Shown here: positions 1 through 9,882 of the stretch, piece after piece
Numbering within the stretch: the stretch's first letter is position 1
How the letters are laid out: the number at the start of each line of letters is the position of its first letter
Assembly: GCA_025656675.1 (NCBI GenBank)
Contig: JAHXHN010000001.1
Location: 1 to 64,000, forward strand
Origin: Candidatus Thiodiazotropha sp. (ex Codakia rugifera)
GTDB taxonomy: Bacteria > Pseudomonadota > Gammaproteobacteria > Chromatiales > Chromatiaceae
Direction of reading: 5' to 3'
DNA: 64,000 nucleotides
Program-made: the position numbers and the translations under genes
Notes under the pieces: generated by a model
Seen by the model: only the letters and a program-made list of their open reading frames with translations
Databases searched by the model: none
What the model was told of the DNA's origin: nothing

Positions 1-549
1 CAAAGAATAACGGTTGGCGGTTATTACCACGTTGGATGACATGAGCTGGGATGCCCGGTAAATAAAAACGGGGTTTTCTTGGCATTTGAACGTCCTTGTT
101 CAGATAGCTAATAAAGTATGATTGCATTGAATAAATCGGTTAAATGGTAAAAGGATACTGACCCCTTTTTCTCTCATGTTTATACCTAAAACAAAGTTCC
201 TTCGATAATAGCGAACATCTCAGGATTAGTACCTTTCCCGCGTAGACTCTAGAGACAATATCGGATCGACGAGCGTTGCTGAAACATAAAAAAACCAGTC
301 CACTTTCGCGGCACATCCTGAATCCTTAGAAACTGACAATACTTGTGCGGGGCACATAGGGGAAATCCGGCTACTTGGATAAAATTCGACAGACCGCCGC
401 TCGATACATCAAGCAGTCATGTAACGATTATCTGAGATTCTCGCATCTTTGCTAATACACTCTCCCGCTAGAAGCAAATACTATAGTTCTTGCTTTATCG
501 ACTTGCTTGGAATGGGCTACATATTCTAAAGATCTCGACACCAGCAATG
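1..549. other. gene-free left edge
   Basis: I see no convincing coding region, RNA gene or repeat here. The stretch is AT-rich and lies downstream of the leftward cytochrome gene, so it may hold that operon's end. No hairpin followed by a T-run was found near the stop codon at 550. Confidence 0.5.
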
Positions 550-1803
550 TTATAGAGATTCAATTTCCCTCTCGAAAAGTAGATAGCGGTTTTCTCTGGC
601 TTCGATCAGGGCTCTTTTCACCAAATTTTTAGAATTTCCGTCAGGAAGCTCCTCTAATATTCGAGGATAAGTGATAAAATGGTAAAAATAATCAGGATCA
701 ACCCAGACCTCGAAGCGAACCCTCTTTTTCTCAGTAGCTCCCGTAAACAATGGAATGATTAGCTCCACCGATTCTCCTGGATATAGCCGAGTGTCAGAGA
801 CTTCCTCCCAACCATCGCTTTCTAATCGAACTTGCCGTTGGATTATTTTTTCTCGTTGACTTCCTTGTACGGGCCTTCCGGAGCCGTCGATCAATCCGCC
901 TTTGAGAGTGACTCGAGGGACAACGTAGGTGGGAAATCGATGTCCCACGCCACTTGACTGCAACTTCAGGATGGCTTTCCGGTCCGTGATAGCTACATCT
1001 ATGCTTACACTCTGCTCGACAAACGACTGATCATGAATTCCTTTGAACAGATGCTGTCTGTCGCGCATATGGCACGACTGACAGTGAGTCCCGTCACGTG
1101 CGTAAGGACTGTCCAGCCATTCTCGATACGTGTTTTCCAACGGCTTGCCGTTAACTAAAATCTCTTGGGAAAACTGATGGCATGGCGCGCAGAATCGACT
1201 GTCTTCGAACTCTGGACTTCGTTTTGAGCGAGAGTGGTATCGATTAGGCGTTAGTATCGAGGAACTAGGCGAGGTAGTGTCTACATTAGTCGGTGGACCA
1301 AAGATCCGCCCTTGACGAAGATGGCAGACAACGCAAAAAACACCATGACTGAATGATAATGACTCCAGGTCAGACAACCAACGTTCGATCGCTGCCTCGC
1401 CCCCGTCTAAAAATTGCTCTTGCTGAATAGCCAGTGGGGCATGGCATGCAAGGCAGCTAATGGTTTCTTCGGAATCATATTGCATCAGCTGACCCACAAG
1501 CCCTGGAGAGAATGCCTTGGCATGTTGACTTTGGGCCCAGTCCGCCAGTTGTTTGGGGTGACACTGGCCGCATGATTCCGGCGTAGGCGTTTCACCACTC
1601 TGAGAAGGAATTGGGATTTGCCAGTGTCGGCTAAAAAAATCTTCTGAGGCCGAACTTGATACTCCTCCGAAGAGAAGCACCAATATTACCGGAAGAAATA
1701 GTCGCCAACTCTGGCTTGGACAGTTTTCCCTCTTCGGTTTTCTCCAGCGGCCACTAGAGTTAAGAAGCAATCTTCCGACCCAGTTCAGTATAGACCAGCT
1801 CAT
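550..1803 (-). CDS. membrane-anchored or secreted pentahaem cytochrome c
   Basis: The protein has 417 residues and five CXXCH haem-binding motifs: CGQCH (78-82), CLACH (117-121), CVVCH (157-161), CAPCH (205-209) and CQSCH (241-245). A hydrophobic stretch at about 35-50 after a basic N-terminus is a signal peptide or anchor, so the haem domain should be periplasmic. The arrangement resembles the cytochrome c-554/multihaem family. The last 170 residues have no haem motif and look beta-rich; I do not recognise them. The start codon lies inside the 3' end of the YeeE/YedE gene (44 bp overlap), which suggests translational coupling in one leftward operon with the permease and rhodanese. A redox role in sulfur-compound oxidation or reduction is inferred from context only; substrate unknown. 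Confidence 0.85.
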   Translation of the reverse strand: MSWSILNWVGRLLLNSSGRWRKPKRENCPSQSWRLFLPVILVLLFGGVSSSASEDFFSRHWQIPIPSQSGETPTPESCGQCHPKQLADWAQSQHAKAFSPGLVGQLMQYDSEETISCLACHAPLAIQQEQFLDGGEAAIERWLSDLESLSFSHGVFCVVCHLRQGRIFGPPTNVDTTSPSSSILTPNRYHSRSKRSPEFEDSRFCAPCHQFSQEILVNGKPLENTYREWLDSPYARDGTHCQSCHMRDRQHLFKGIHDQSFVEQSVSIDVAITDRKAILKLQSSGVGHRFPTYVVPRVTLKGGLIDGSGRPVQGSQREKIIQRQVRLESDGWEEVSDTRLYPGESVELIIPLFTGATEKKRVRFEVWVDPDYFYHFITYPRILEELPDGNSKNLVKRALIEARENRYLLFEREIESL

Positions 1804-3145
1804 CCGTATTCTTGCGCAACAGGTCCATCATAGACACGTGGAGAAATCTTCTGCCGTAACCAAACGAGAACAACAGAATCGCGATCAGAAAGAGGCTATA
1901 ACCGATGATCCAAAGAACTTCATCTCCTCCAAAATAGAATGCAGCCCACTCTGGAATGGTGATGAAATCAGTCAGACCGTCGCTAAAAATTACTGGATCG
2001 ATTTGTTCACTGAAAAAGGTATACGGGAGATAACCGATATAGAATCCGGGTAGTGCCGCTAACGCTGTCGCATAGCCCAACCCAAGCCGGGCATAGGTCC
2101 TGACTTCGCAACCGATCATGAAAACAGCCCCTACGGCTAATAGCGGACCGCCCAGAATATGCCCCCAGTAGAGACCTGCTTCGCCCGAAGCATTTGGAAT
2201 ATCACCGACTCCCATGAGCCATGAAGCAACGATAAACAGGTTGAACATAACGATGGCCACCATGAACCCCTGCAGAGGCAACATTCCTCGAAACATATGA
2301 TAGGTAGATTTGGGAACCCCTCCTCGTAGGTAGAATTCAGGTTTGGTGAATACAGCTTCAGGAGCCATAACCGAGCACTCGGTTCCGAAGCCGCACTTAG
2401 CGATTCCAAAACCCAACAATAAACCGACAGCCATCAGCCATCCCACTTCTACCCATCCAATATCGCTGATACCTCCGGATATTTCATCGGTAAACAACGC
2501 AAAGACTACCGGCATCGCCAGAAATACAAGCAGAAACAGGCTCAACAACAGCCGTATCGGATCGCCGAGTGGTCTATATCCAGCGTGTAGTCCTGGTTGG
2601 GGCTGCTCAGGATTAGATTTGAAGCGCTTGGCTACTTCCAATGTGTCCTGATGCCGGAAATAACCACCCATTCCCACTTTCATCGCCAAAAGAAATGCCA
2701 GGAAGGCGAATGGAATGCCGGATAACAATACGACCCAACTCGCGATACTCATGGAAGGTAATCCACCGATGAAATGGTGGGTCGTGCAACCTCCCGCAAT
2801 CCGTGTCCCAAAAGAGAACAGAAGCCCCCCGATAAAGGAAATCAGAAGCATCTTCCAGTGATACCGAACCCATGCTCTGGATTCTCTCTCAGCTGTAGCC
2901 ACCAGTCGCGCCCCCAGTACCGCTCCAATAATCACCCAATGGATGCCCGGCTCATAAAGCCTTCCTACCCAGTCAATGCCAAATAAATACTCCTCGCTCA
3001 CCGCAAACATCTGAGCGAAACCGGTCGTCACAACAATGAAACTGTCGTAACGAAAGTAATAGACAATCTCTGACAGCCCTACAAAGAGACCGCCCAGCCA
3101 GAAGGGCCATTGTCTGGGCCACAGGTCTTTGATCTCCGATAACAT
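1760..3145 (-). CDS. YeeE/YedE (sulfur transport) family membrane protein
   Basis: This 461-residue polytopic membrane protein has about ten hydrophobic segments and two related halves. The conserved cysteine signatures of the YeeE/YedE (TsuA-like) family are visible: GGCTTHHFIGG around Cys120, KCGFGTECS around Cys251 and Cys257, and GCEVRTYARLG around Cys346. Family members are thought to move thiosulfate or other sulfur compounds across the inner membrane by relaying them between cysteines. An AGGGGGG ribosome-binding site sits 9 bases upstream of the ATG. It lies 121 bp downstream of a secreted rhodanese and overlaps a pentahaem cytochrome gene, so the three probably form one operon handling periplasmic sulfur. 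The direction and substrate of transport cannot be read from the sequence. Confidence 0.85.
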   Translation of the reverse strand: MLSEIKDLWPRQWPFWLGGLFVGLSEIVYYFRYDSFIVVTTGFAQMFAVSEEYLFGIDWVGRLYEPGIHWVIIGAVLGARLVATAERESRAWVRYHWKMLLISFIGGLLFSFGTRIAGGCTTHHFIGGLPSMSIASWVVLLSGIPFAFLAFLLAMKVGMGGYFRHQDTLEVAKRFKSNPEQPQPGLHAGYRPLGDPIRLLLSLFLLVFLAMPVVFALFTDEISGGISDIGWVEVGWLMAVGLLLGFGIAKCGFGTECSVMAPEAVFTKPEFYLRGGVPKSTYHMFRGMLPLQGFMVAIVMFNLFIVASWLMGVGDIPNASGEAGLYWGHILGGPLLAVGAVFMIGCEVRTYARLGLGYATALAALPGFYIGYLPYTFFSEQIDPVIFSDGLTDFITIPEWAAFYFGGDEVLWIIGYSLFLIAILLFSFGYGRRFLHVSMMDLLRKNTDELVYTELGRKIAS

Positions 3146-3266
3146 CGCGATACCCCCCCTCTATCTTGTTCTTTACTGAATACCCGGTCGATTCGGTTAA
3201 CAACCTTGGTCTAAACGACTATCAAGTAGCCAAGTGGTTAGAGAATCCGAACGATACTTCCTTAAC

Positions 3267-4301
3267 TTACTCGGCCATCATACTCATCACAGGATTGCCG
3301 GCTCGGCTCCATTCGTGCATGGAACCGTCATAAAGTCGTACTTGGTTGTTTCCGAGCAATTCATGCAACACAAACCATCCAAGACTGGCCATCACTCCGG
3401 TGTCGCAGGAGGTAACAGTTGGTTTGGTTACATCCACATCTAGGAGGTCCGCCGCCGTTTTTACCTTATCGGCACTATAAATTGAGGCGGGCCCCATGGA
3501 ATCTGCCATGAATGAAGTGGGGAAGTTACCGGCTCCGGGAATATGTCCTTTACTATCGCGTGACACAAATAGCTTGTTGTGCGTCAAACCGAGGTAGACA
3601 TCCCGGCCTCGTACGTCCATCAGTTGTACGCTTTCGCTTTCACCCAGATTCATCACATCGTACATGGTCGCAAGTATTTCACTACGCTCAGCACTCGCTG
3701 TGAAGTCACCTCGCTTCGCTCTGGATCGCCCAAACTTGACCTTGTGACGGTACCGGATCCATTGCGCCGTCCCCCCGTTGAGTAGCGCAACATTATTATG
3801 GCCGAAATATTTCAGGGTCCAATAAAGACGGGCTGCGAGAGCAGTATGAGCGACGGTTTCACCCTTGCCGGTGATGACCACTACGCTATCCTTGTTGACC
3901 CCGGATTTTTGCATCAATCTTTCGAATTGAGATTTGTCGGGCACCATGACATAGATTTCCTTGCCGTCCATTTTCCGTTTGCTGATCACGTCTTTCCATG
4001 GGACTAACACGGCTCCGGGGATATGGCCAGCAACAGAAATAGCCTCCTTAGCCTTACGACGAGCCACACCACATGGATTCACCGGGCCTGCGTCCCTGGC
4101 TCGCTTCTCAAAACTTTTCACATCCTTACGTACATCCAGCACCACAACTTCTTCGCGATGCTTCTTCAGCCAGGCGGTATCGACCAGTGGACCAGGCAGT
4201 TGTACGGCACTTGCTGACGAGATACCAAACAGGGACAAGGTTAGAAAAATGAGTACTTTTTGAAAAAAAACGAAATGAATCACATGGTTGGATGATTGCA
4301 C
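3267..4301 (-). CDS. secreted two-domain rhodanese (thiosulfate sulfurtransferase-like)
   Basis: I place the start at the GTG at 4301 because a strong AAGGAGG (4307-4313) lies 5 bases upstream; Met codons further upstream have no such site. This gives 344 residues with a typical signal peptide ending in SASA. There are two rhodanese modules. The N-terminal one (about 45-185) has lost the catalytic cysteine (TGKGET in the active loop). The C-terminal one (about 205-330) keeps it at Cys299 in TSCDTGVMAS. One dead and one active module is the usual architecture of thiosulfate and mercaptopyruvate sulfurtransferases. It should transfer sulfane sulfur to a thiophilic acceptor in the periplasm. It heads the leftward operon with the YeeE/YedE permease and cytochrome. 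A CGVARRK insert in the first module is unusual. Confidence 0.85.
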   Translation of the reverse strand: MQSSNHVIHFVFFQKVLIFLTLSLFGISSASAVQLPGPLVDTAWLKKHREEVVVLDVRKDVKSFEKRARDAGPVNPCGVARRKAKEAISVAGHIPGAVLVPWKDVISKRKMDGKEIYVMVPDKSQFERLMQKSGVNKDSVVVITGKGETVAHTALAARLYWTLKYFGHNNVALLNGGTAQWIRYRHKVKFGRSRAKRGDFTASAERSEILATMYDVMNLGESESVQLMDVRGRDVYLGLTHNKLFVSRDSKGHIPGAGNFPTSFMADSMGPASIYSADKVKTAADLLDVDVTKPTVTSCDTGVMASLGWFVLHELLGNNQVRLYDGSMHEWSRAGNPVMSMMAE

Positions 4302-4660
4302 AATCCCCTCCTTAGTTTTCATGCGGCTTTTAAAAAGCCATACCCCAAGATCGTGTGAAATCAACTACTTACACAATCAAAGTATAGACGAGAACTCAAT
4401 GTTAGGAATCCATATCCTTCGGCAAATGCCCAGCAGTGAGGACATTAGTGCTCTATAATATCCTTTATAATAATGTGGATGTTTTCTGTGATGGAAACAC
4501 GAAGAATATCTGTTGGCGAGGTGACATCAGATGAAAATGGAAATTGACCGAAAGTCGACGATAATTGCCCCATCATTTTCTCTGTAAAACCTCTTTATTT
4601 AAGGGCTCTATTTCCTTACATGTGAGTTGTTTCAACTTCGGATAACGAAAGGGGTTAAAC
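4302..4660. promoter_or_regulatory. divergent promoter region between two rhodanese genes
   Basis: This 359-bp AT-rich spacer must carry promoters for both the leftward rhodanese operon and the rightward triple-rhodanese gene. A 16-bp perfect palindrome (GGCTTTTTAAAAAGCC, 4325-4340) lies just upstream of the leftward Shine-Dalgarno and could be an operator or leader hairpin. A TATAAT-rich stretch near 4454-4475 could provide -10 elements on either strand. No recognisable operator sequence was identified. Confidence 0.4.
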
Positions 4661-5785
4661 ATGAAACAGATTTGCAGACATATATGGGACGTTTCCCTGG
4701 CAATTTTTTTGATTTTAGGGGTGTTTCTGGCGGCAGGAGGCGTACATGCGGGAGAAAAAGCGTCCTCCGCTGCACCGCCTGACTGGTACTATCCAGCAAT
4801 AGTAGACGCTGATTTTCTTAGCCAATATGCAACGATCCCTCAGCGAAAAGATGTGGTAATAGTCGATTCCAGACCGTTGAAGAAGTACGACAAGGGACAT
4901 ATCGTTCCGGCAGTTGGTATCCCACAAAGAAAACTTGAGAAAATGAAACACCTTCTGCCCCAAGATAAATCCGCGTTGCTTGTTTTCTATTGCGGCGGGT
5001 TCAAGTGTCCGCTAAGCCACAAGGCTGCGTTCCAAGCGGAACGACTCGGCTATAAAAACGTGAAGGTCTACGCTGCAGGCTACCCAGATTGGATCAAGAA
5101 GGGCAATATTCCTGGCGTCAGCGAAACTTACGTGAAGAAGCTTATCGATGGCAATGCAGATTCGATATTGGTTGACGCTCGTCCCGAGAAGAAATTTCGG
5201 AAAGGTTCCGTGCCGACGGCAATCAATATTCCGTACCGGAAATTTGATGGACTAACACAACTTCTTCCGGCCGAAAAAGACAAGGAACTCATATTTTTCT
5301 GCGGTGGATATAAGTGCCCGCTTAGCCCGAAATCGGCGAAAAAAGCCATTCAATTAGGGTATACGAAAGTCAAATTATTCCAAAGCGGATATCCGGGCTG
5401 GAAGAAGGTTGCTGGCAACTCAACATCGCCAATGATTACGGCTGGAGGTGAGAAGGGCAGTATCTCGATCGAATCGTTCACTCGATTGATTCGGGATGAT
5501 CCGGAAAGCTTCTATTGGGTTGACGTTAGGGATCGCGTAGAAATCGATGTAGACGGCACTTTCGGGGGAAAGACTGCCCTGTGGATTCCCATGGATGAGT
5601 TTGAAACTGCGATACCGACGTTACCTGCTGACAAGCCACTGGTCTTCTACTGTAATAATGGTGCACGCTCAATGGATGCCTACGATATCCTCCAAGAGAA
5701 GGGGAGCAAATTAGAGGCTTATTTCCTCGAAGCAAGCCTAGAATTCGCAAAACAGGCGTTGCCTAAAGTCGTAGCGTCAGAGTGA
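4661..5785 (+). CDS. secreted protein with three rhodanese domains
   Basis: The protein has 374 residues, with a signal peptide (1-30, ending GVHA). Three rhodanese modules follow. Module 1 (about 45-145) has its active loop at Cys111 (CGGFKCPLS). Module 2 (about 152-248) has it at Cys214 (CGGYKCPLS). Module 3 (about 265-370) has it at Cys331 (CNNGARS). Modules 1 and 2 share a second cysteine five residues after the nucleophile and are clear duplicates, each ending in a GYP-W motif. All three nucleophiles are present, so all may be active in sulfane-sulfur transfer in the periplasm. AAAGGGG precedes the ATG. The gene diverges from the rhodanese/permease/cytochrome operon and probably belongs to the same physiology. 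Confidence 0.88.
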   Translation: MKQICRHIWDVSLAIFLILGVFLAAGGVHAGEKASSAAPPDWYYPAIVDADFLSQYATIPQRKDVVIVDSRPLKKYDKGHIVPAVGIPQRKLEKMKHLLPQDKSALLVFYCGGFKCPLSHKAAFQAERLGYKNVKVYAAGYPDWIKKGNIPGVSETYVKKLIDGNADSILVDARPEKKFRKGSVPTAINIPYRKFDGLTQLLPAEKDKELIFFCGGYKCPLSPKSAKKAIQLGYTKVKLFQSGYPGWKKVAGNSTSPMITAGGEKGSISIESFTRLIRDDPESFYWVDVRDRVEIDVDGTFGGKTALWIPMDEFETAIPTLPADKPLVFYCNNGARSMDAYDILQEKGSKLEAYFLEASLEFAKQALPKVVASE

Positions 5786-6469
5786 TGCATGATAACCGCC
5801 GACGACACCTGAGCAAGAGCCACATGTTGTGAGGCTCGCGGCTCTTGCTTCGGAGTACAGGTGGGTTCGTCCGACATTCTCGGCTCCAGCGGTGGTCGTC
5901 TATCCGAGAGTTCGGAATTATTTTTCGGTGCGAATGTCCGTTTTCGCCGTATTGGGTGCTAGATCCGACGGTGACAGACGTCCGCTTCCGCTGCTTAGTC
6001 GTCGCCCAACGGAGTAAGCGCAAGTGACGTATTTGGGTCGCCTGTCGCCCGTTGCAATGCACAAGTCGAAGGTCTGCTTTGGAGTGCTCGGGAACTCACG
6101 CTACATACGTCTCGCACTTCCGCATGTAGCCGAATTGAGCTCTTATGCTTGCAAATCCAGACATTGCTGAATGCAGTAAATCTAGCCGTCCATCGCGAAT
6201 CCAGAGATACCTGTTAGATTGTCGAGCTAATCCTAAAATAGTCATTTTGAGTCTAGTTTTAAACTCATAAAATCCAGCTTTGGTTGTGTCCCTGTAAAGA
6301 GACCACATGTAAGCATAATTGCCCATCAGCATCATTTCAGTGCACTCGATTACACATACCAACCCAAACCCAGGTTAGGCTTACCCCTGCCCACCCGGAT
6401 ATGCGATAATTGATCTTTTTTACGGGCCATAATGCCTGCACACAAGACATAACCAGCATCGCAAACGAC
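5786..6469. other. gene-free intergenic stretch
   Basis: This spacer is nearly 700 bp between the triple rhodanese and metG. The short open frames on both strands have no ribosome-binding site and no recognisable protein features. Apart from a hairpin at 5806-5863 I can assign nothing here. The metG promoter should lie near the right end. Confidence 0.5.
5806..5863 (+). terminator. long hairpin after the triple-rhodanese gene
   Basis: Two nested inverted arms, CACCTG/CAGGTG (5806-5811, 5858-5863) and AGCAAGAGCC/GGCTCTTGCT (5812-5821, 5840-5849), can form a stem-loop starting 20 bases after the stop codon. There is no T-tract, so it may stabilise the transcript's 3' end or stop transcription only weakly. 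Confidence 0.4.
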
Positions 6470-8515
6470 ATGAACAACAAACCGCGAAAAATTCTCGTCA
6501 CCAGCGCCCTCCCCTACGCCAATGGTCCTATTCATATCGGTCATCTGGTGGAATATATACAAACCGACATTTGGGTACGCTTCCAGAAGATGCGCGGCCA
6601 CCAGTGTATCTATGTCTGTGCAGACGACGCTCACGGCACCCCGATCATGTTGCGTGCACGCCAGGAAGGGATCGAACCGGAACAGCTGATTGCCCGCGTG
6701 GCCAAGGAACACCGGGCTGATTTCGCAGCATTTCAGGTCGGTTTCGACAACTATCACTCGACCCATTCAGCTGAAAATCAATGGTTCTCAAATACCATTT
6801 ATGAGCGTAACAGGGACGCGGGGCACATTGCCAAACGCACTATTACCCAGGCCTATGATCCGGTTGAGCAGATGTTCCTGCCGGATCGTTTTATCAAAGG
6901 AACCTGCCCCAAATGTGGTGCTGAAGATCAGTATGGCGACAATTGCGAAGTCTGCGGTGCAAGCTATTCTCCGGCTGAACTGAAAAATCCGGTCTCCGCC
7001 ATCTCCGGTGCAACCCCTGAACAGCGGGAGTCAGATCACTATTTTTTTAAGCTGGCCGATTTTGAAAATCTATTACGAACATGGACCCGTGGCGGCCACC
7101 TTCAGGCCGAAGTCGCCAACAAGCTCGACGAGTGGTTCGAAACAGGGCTACAGGAGTGGGATATCTCCCGCGATGCACCCTACTTCGGTTTTGAGATTCC
7201 TGACCACCCAGGTAAATACTTCTATGTCTGGCTCGATGCGCCGATCGGCTACATGGCCAGTTTCAAACACCTCTGTGATAACACCGAGGGATTGGAATTT
7301 GATCACTTCTGGGCACCTGATTCCGATACCGAGCTGTATCATTTTATCGGCAAGGACATCATCTATTTCCACACTCTGTTCTGGCCTGCCATGCTGCATG
7401 GTGCCGGTTATCGCACACCAAACGCGATATTCACTCACGGTTTTCTCACCGTGGATGGCGCCAAGATGTCTAAATCACGCGGCACCTTCATTAAGGCGCG
7501 TACCTACCTGGACCACCTGAACCCGGAATACCTGCGCTACTACTTCGCAGCCAAACTGGGTTCCGGCGTGGATGATATCGACCTCAATCTGGAAGATTTC
7601 ACCCAGCGGGTCAATAGCGATCTGGTTGGCAAAGTGGTCAATATCGCAAGCCGTTGCGCCGGTTTCATCAGTAAACGTTTCGAAGGCAAACTCTCCGAAG
7701 CCATTTTGGAACAGGCACTGTTTGATGACTTTGCAAAGGCCGGCGAAAAAATCGCTGACCACTACGAGAAGCGCGAATTCAGTCGCGCTGTACGTGAGAT
7801 CATGGCCCTGGCGGACCGAGCCAACCAGTACATCGATGAGATGAAACCCTGGGTGGTCGCCAAACAGGCGGGTGAAGAACAGACGCTACAGGCCATCTGC
7901 TCCATGGGGATTAACCTGTTTCGTGTATTAATCGGCTACCTGCGACCGATACTGCCTGCTACTGCCGATGCGGCAGAGAAATTTCTGCAGATAACACCCC
8001 TCACTTGGGATGTTCTTGCAACCCCCCTCAAGGGGCACACGATTGGCAAATTCAAGCCATTGATGACCCGTGTCGAACCGAAACAGATTGAGTCGATGCT
8101 GGAACACTCCAAAGAAGATTTAACCGCTCAATCTGCTGCTGAAACCAAACCAGCCACCGATTCCGCATTGGCCAAGGAGCCAATTGGCGAGACCATTCAG
8201 TTTGACGATTTTGCCAAACTTGACCTGCGTATCGCACGTATCGTAAAGGCCGAACATGTGGATGGTGCAGACAAGCTGCTGCAACTGACCCTCGACCTGG
8301 ATGGTGAAACACGCAATGTCTTTGCCGGGATTAAATCGGCCTATGCGCCTGAAGATCTACAGGGAAAACTGACGGTGATGGTGGCTAATCTGGCCCCGCG
8401 TAAAATGCGTTTCGGTGTGTCGGAAGGCATGGTGCTGGCGGCAGGGCCCGGCGGAAAAGATCTGTTTATCCTCAATCCCGATCAAGGTGCCCAACCTGGG
8501 ATGCGGGTGAAGTAA
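6470..8515 (+). CDS. metG: methionyl-tRNA synthetase
   Basis: This enzyme charges tRNA-Met with methionine using ATP in the cytoplasm. The 681-residue protein shows the class I HIGH motif (22-25, in [10 protein letters not shown]), the KMSKS loop (332-336), and a zinc knuckle with Cys146, 149, 159 and 162 in the connective peptide. A C-terminal OB-fold tRNA-binding/dimerisation domain covers about residues 575-681 ([12 protein letters not shown] onward). The length and dimerisation domain match the long E. coli-type enzyme. I chose the ATG at 6470 because the family N-terminus begins just before [13 protein letters not shown]; an in-frame start at 6410 adds unrelated residues. It stands alone and converges on the O-acetylhomoserine sulfhydrylase gene. 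Confidence 0.97.
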   Translation: MNNKPRKILVTSALPYANGPIHIGHLVEYIQTDIWVRFQKMRGHQCIYVCADDAHGTPIMLRARQEGIEPEQLIARVAKEHRADFAAFQVGFDNYHSTHSAENQWFSNTIYERNRDAGHIAKRTITQAYDPVEQMFLPDRFIKGTCPKCGAEDQYGDNCEVCGASYSPAELKNPVSAISGATPEQRESDHYFFKLADFENLLRTWTRGGHLQAEVANKLDEWFETGLQEWDISRDAPYFGFEIPDHPGKYFYVWLDAPIGYMASFKHLCDNTEGLEFDHFWAPDSDTELYHFIGKDIIYFHTLFWPAMLHGAGYRTPNAIFTHGFLTVDGAKMSKSRGTFIKARTYLDHLNPEYLRYYFAAKLGSGVDDIDLNLEDFTQRVNSDLVGKVVNIASRCAGFISKRFEGKLSEAILEQALFDDFAKAGEKIADHYEKREFSRAVREIMALADRANQYIDEMKPWVVAKQAGEEQTLQAICSMGINLFRVLIGYLRPILPATADAAEKFLQITPLTWDVLATPLKGHTIGKFKPLMTRVEPKQIESMLEHSKEDLTAQSAAETKPATDSALAKEPIGETIQFDDFAKLDLRIARIVKAEHVDGADKLLQLTLDLDGETRNVFAGIKSAYAPEDLQGKLTVMVANLAPRKMRFGVSEGMVLAAGPGGKDLFILNPDQGAQPGMRVK

Positions 8516-8519
8516 CAGC

Positions 8520-8562
8520 TTGTGCACCACTCGAGCACCTCAGTTATTCGGGTGGTGCACAA
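8520..8562. terminator. bidirectional hairpin between metG and metY
   Basis: A perfect 11-bp stem (TTGTGCACCAC / GTGGTGCACAA) with a 21-base loop lies 5 bases after the metG stop, between two convergent genes. There is no strong U-run, so termination is likely but not proven. Confidence 0.55.
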
Positions 8563-8604
8563 ACAATGGGGAATAAGATCTTCCCCGCTTCCCTGGTTCA
8601 ATTA

Positions 8605-9882
8605 TCAGCCCTTGGCGGCTTCCAGTGCCTGACTGATATCCGCAATGATGTCATCCACATGTTCAATGCCAATGGAGAGACGCACCATGTCGGCACTCAC
8701 CCCGGCAGTCGCCAGTTCCGCTTCACTGAGCTGGCGGTGAGTGGTGGTGGCGGGATGACAGGCGAGTGACTTGGCATCACCGATATTGACCAGACGCAGG
8801 ATCATCTGCAAGGCATCGATAAAGCGGGCGCCGGCCTCTAATCCACCCTCGATACCAAAACTGAGGATGCCTGATGCAAGCCCCTTGGTAATTCTCTGAC
8901 AACACTCATAGTGCGGACTCTCAGGCAAGGCGGCATAGTTGACCCACTTAATCTGTGGTTGCTGCTTGAGATATTCAGCCACGGCCAGGGAATTTTCACA
9001 ATGGCGCTCCATTCTCAGTCCCAGGGTTTCCAGCCCCTGCATAATCAAAAATGCACTATGGGGTGAAAGCGCGGCACCTGTATTGCGTAACGGCACCACC
9101 CGGCAACGGGCGATATAGGCAGCAGCCCCCAGGGCCTCCGTATAGACCACGCCATGATAGGAGGGATCCGGCTCATTCAGTATCGGGAAACGTTCTTTAT
9201 TGGCCACCCAATCGAATTTGCCGGAATCGACGATGACCCCACCGACACTGGTACCATGGCCGCCAATGTATTTGGTCAATGAGTGCACGATAATGTCGGC
9301 TCCATGATCGAATGCACGGCAGAGATAGGGCGTGGCAACAGTATTATCAACGATCAGCGGCACGCCATGACGATGGGCAATTTCCGACAGTTTTTCCAGA
9401 TCCACAACATTGCCCGCCGGGTTACCGATAGACTCACAGAACAATGCACGGGTCTTGTCGTCGATCATGTTCTCGAGTTTTTCGTAGTCGTCAAACGAGG
9501 CCATGCGTACCTGGATGCCCTGACGTGGAAAGGTATGTGCGAAGAGATTGTAGGTACCGCCATACAGCTGGCTGGTGCTGACGATATTATCGCCACTGCT
9601 GGCTATGCATTGGATGGCATAGGTAATGGCAGCCATTCCGGATGCCAGTGCCAAGGCACCGATCCCCCCCTCCATCTCGGTCAGGCGCTGTTCCAACACC
9701 GCTGTGGTAGGGTTCATGATCCGGGTATAGATGTTGCCAGCCACCTTCAGATCAAAAAGATCGGCACCATGTTGTGTATCGTCGAAGGTATAGGAGGTGG
9801 TTTGGTAGATGGGTACTGCTGCTGCCTTGGTTGTAGGTTCGGAATCGTAGCCCGCATGCAGTGCCAGTGATTCAAGTTTCAT
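8605..9882 (-). CDS. metY: O-acetylhomoserine sulfhydrylase (Cys/Met metabolism PLP enzyme)
   Basis: This 425-residue enzyme of the Cys/Met-metabolism PLP family makes homocysteine from O-acetylhomoserine and sulfide. The PLP-binding lysine is Lys204 in HSLTKYIGGHG, and the family features ASGMAAI (about 80-86) and VDNTVATPYL (178-187) are present. The length and the N-terminus (LALHAGYDSEPTTKA) fit the MetY-type O-acetylhomoserine aminocarboxypropyltransferases rather than MetB or MetZ, which are shorter. A GAGGAG site stands 7 bases before the ATG. It lies alone, convergent with metG. Direct sulfhydrylation fits an organism with abundant reduced sulfur. Confidence 0.93.
   Translation of the reverse strand: MKLESLALHAGYDSEPTTKAAAVPIYQTTSYTFDDTQHGADLFDLKVAGNIYTRIMNPTTAVLEQRLTEMEGGIGALALASGMAAITYAIQCIASSGDNIVSTSQLYGGTYNLFAHTFPRQGIQVRMASFDDYEKLENMIDDKTRALFCESIGNPAGNVVDLEKLSEIAHRHGVPLIVDNTVATPYLCRAFDHGADIIVHSLTKYIGGHGTSVGGVIVDSGKFDWVANKERFPILNEPDPSYHGVVYTEALGAAAYIARCRVVPLRNTGAALSPHSAFLIMQGLETLGLRMERHCENSLAVAEYLKQQPQIKWVNYAALPESPHYECCQRITKGLASGILSFGIEGGLEAGARFIDALQMILRLVNIGDAKSLACHPATTTHRQLSEAELATAGVSADMVRLSIGIEHVDDIIADISQALEAAKG

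Noticed and set aside
6096-6362. reverse-strand frame upstream of metG
   Set aside because: No Shine-Dalgarno, no signal peptide or motif; composition resembles non-coding sequence.
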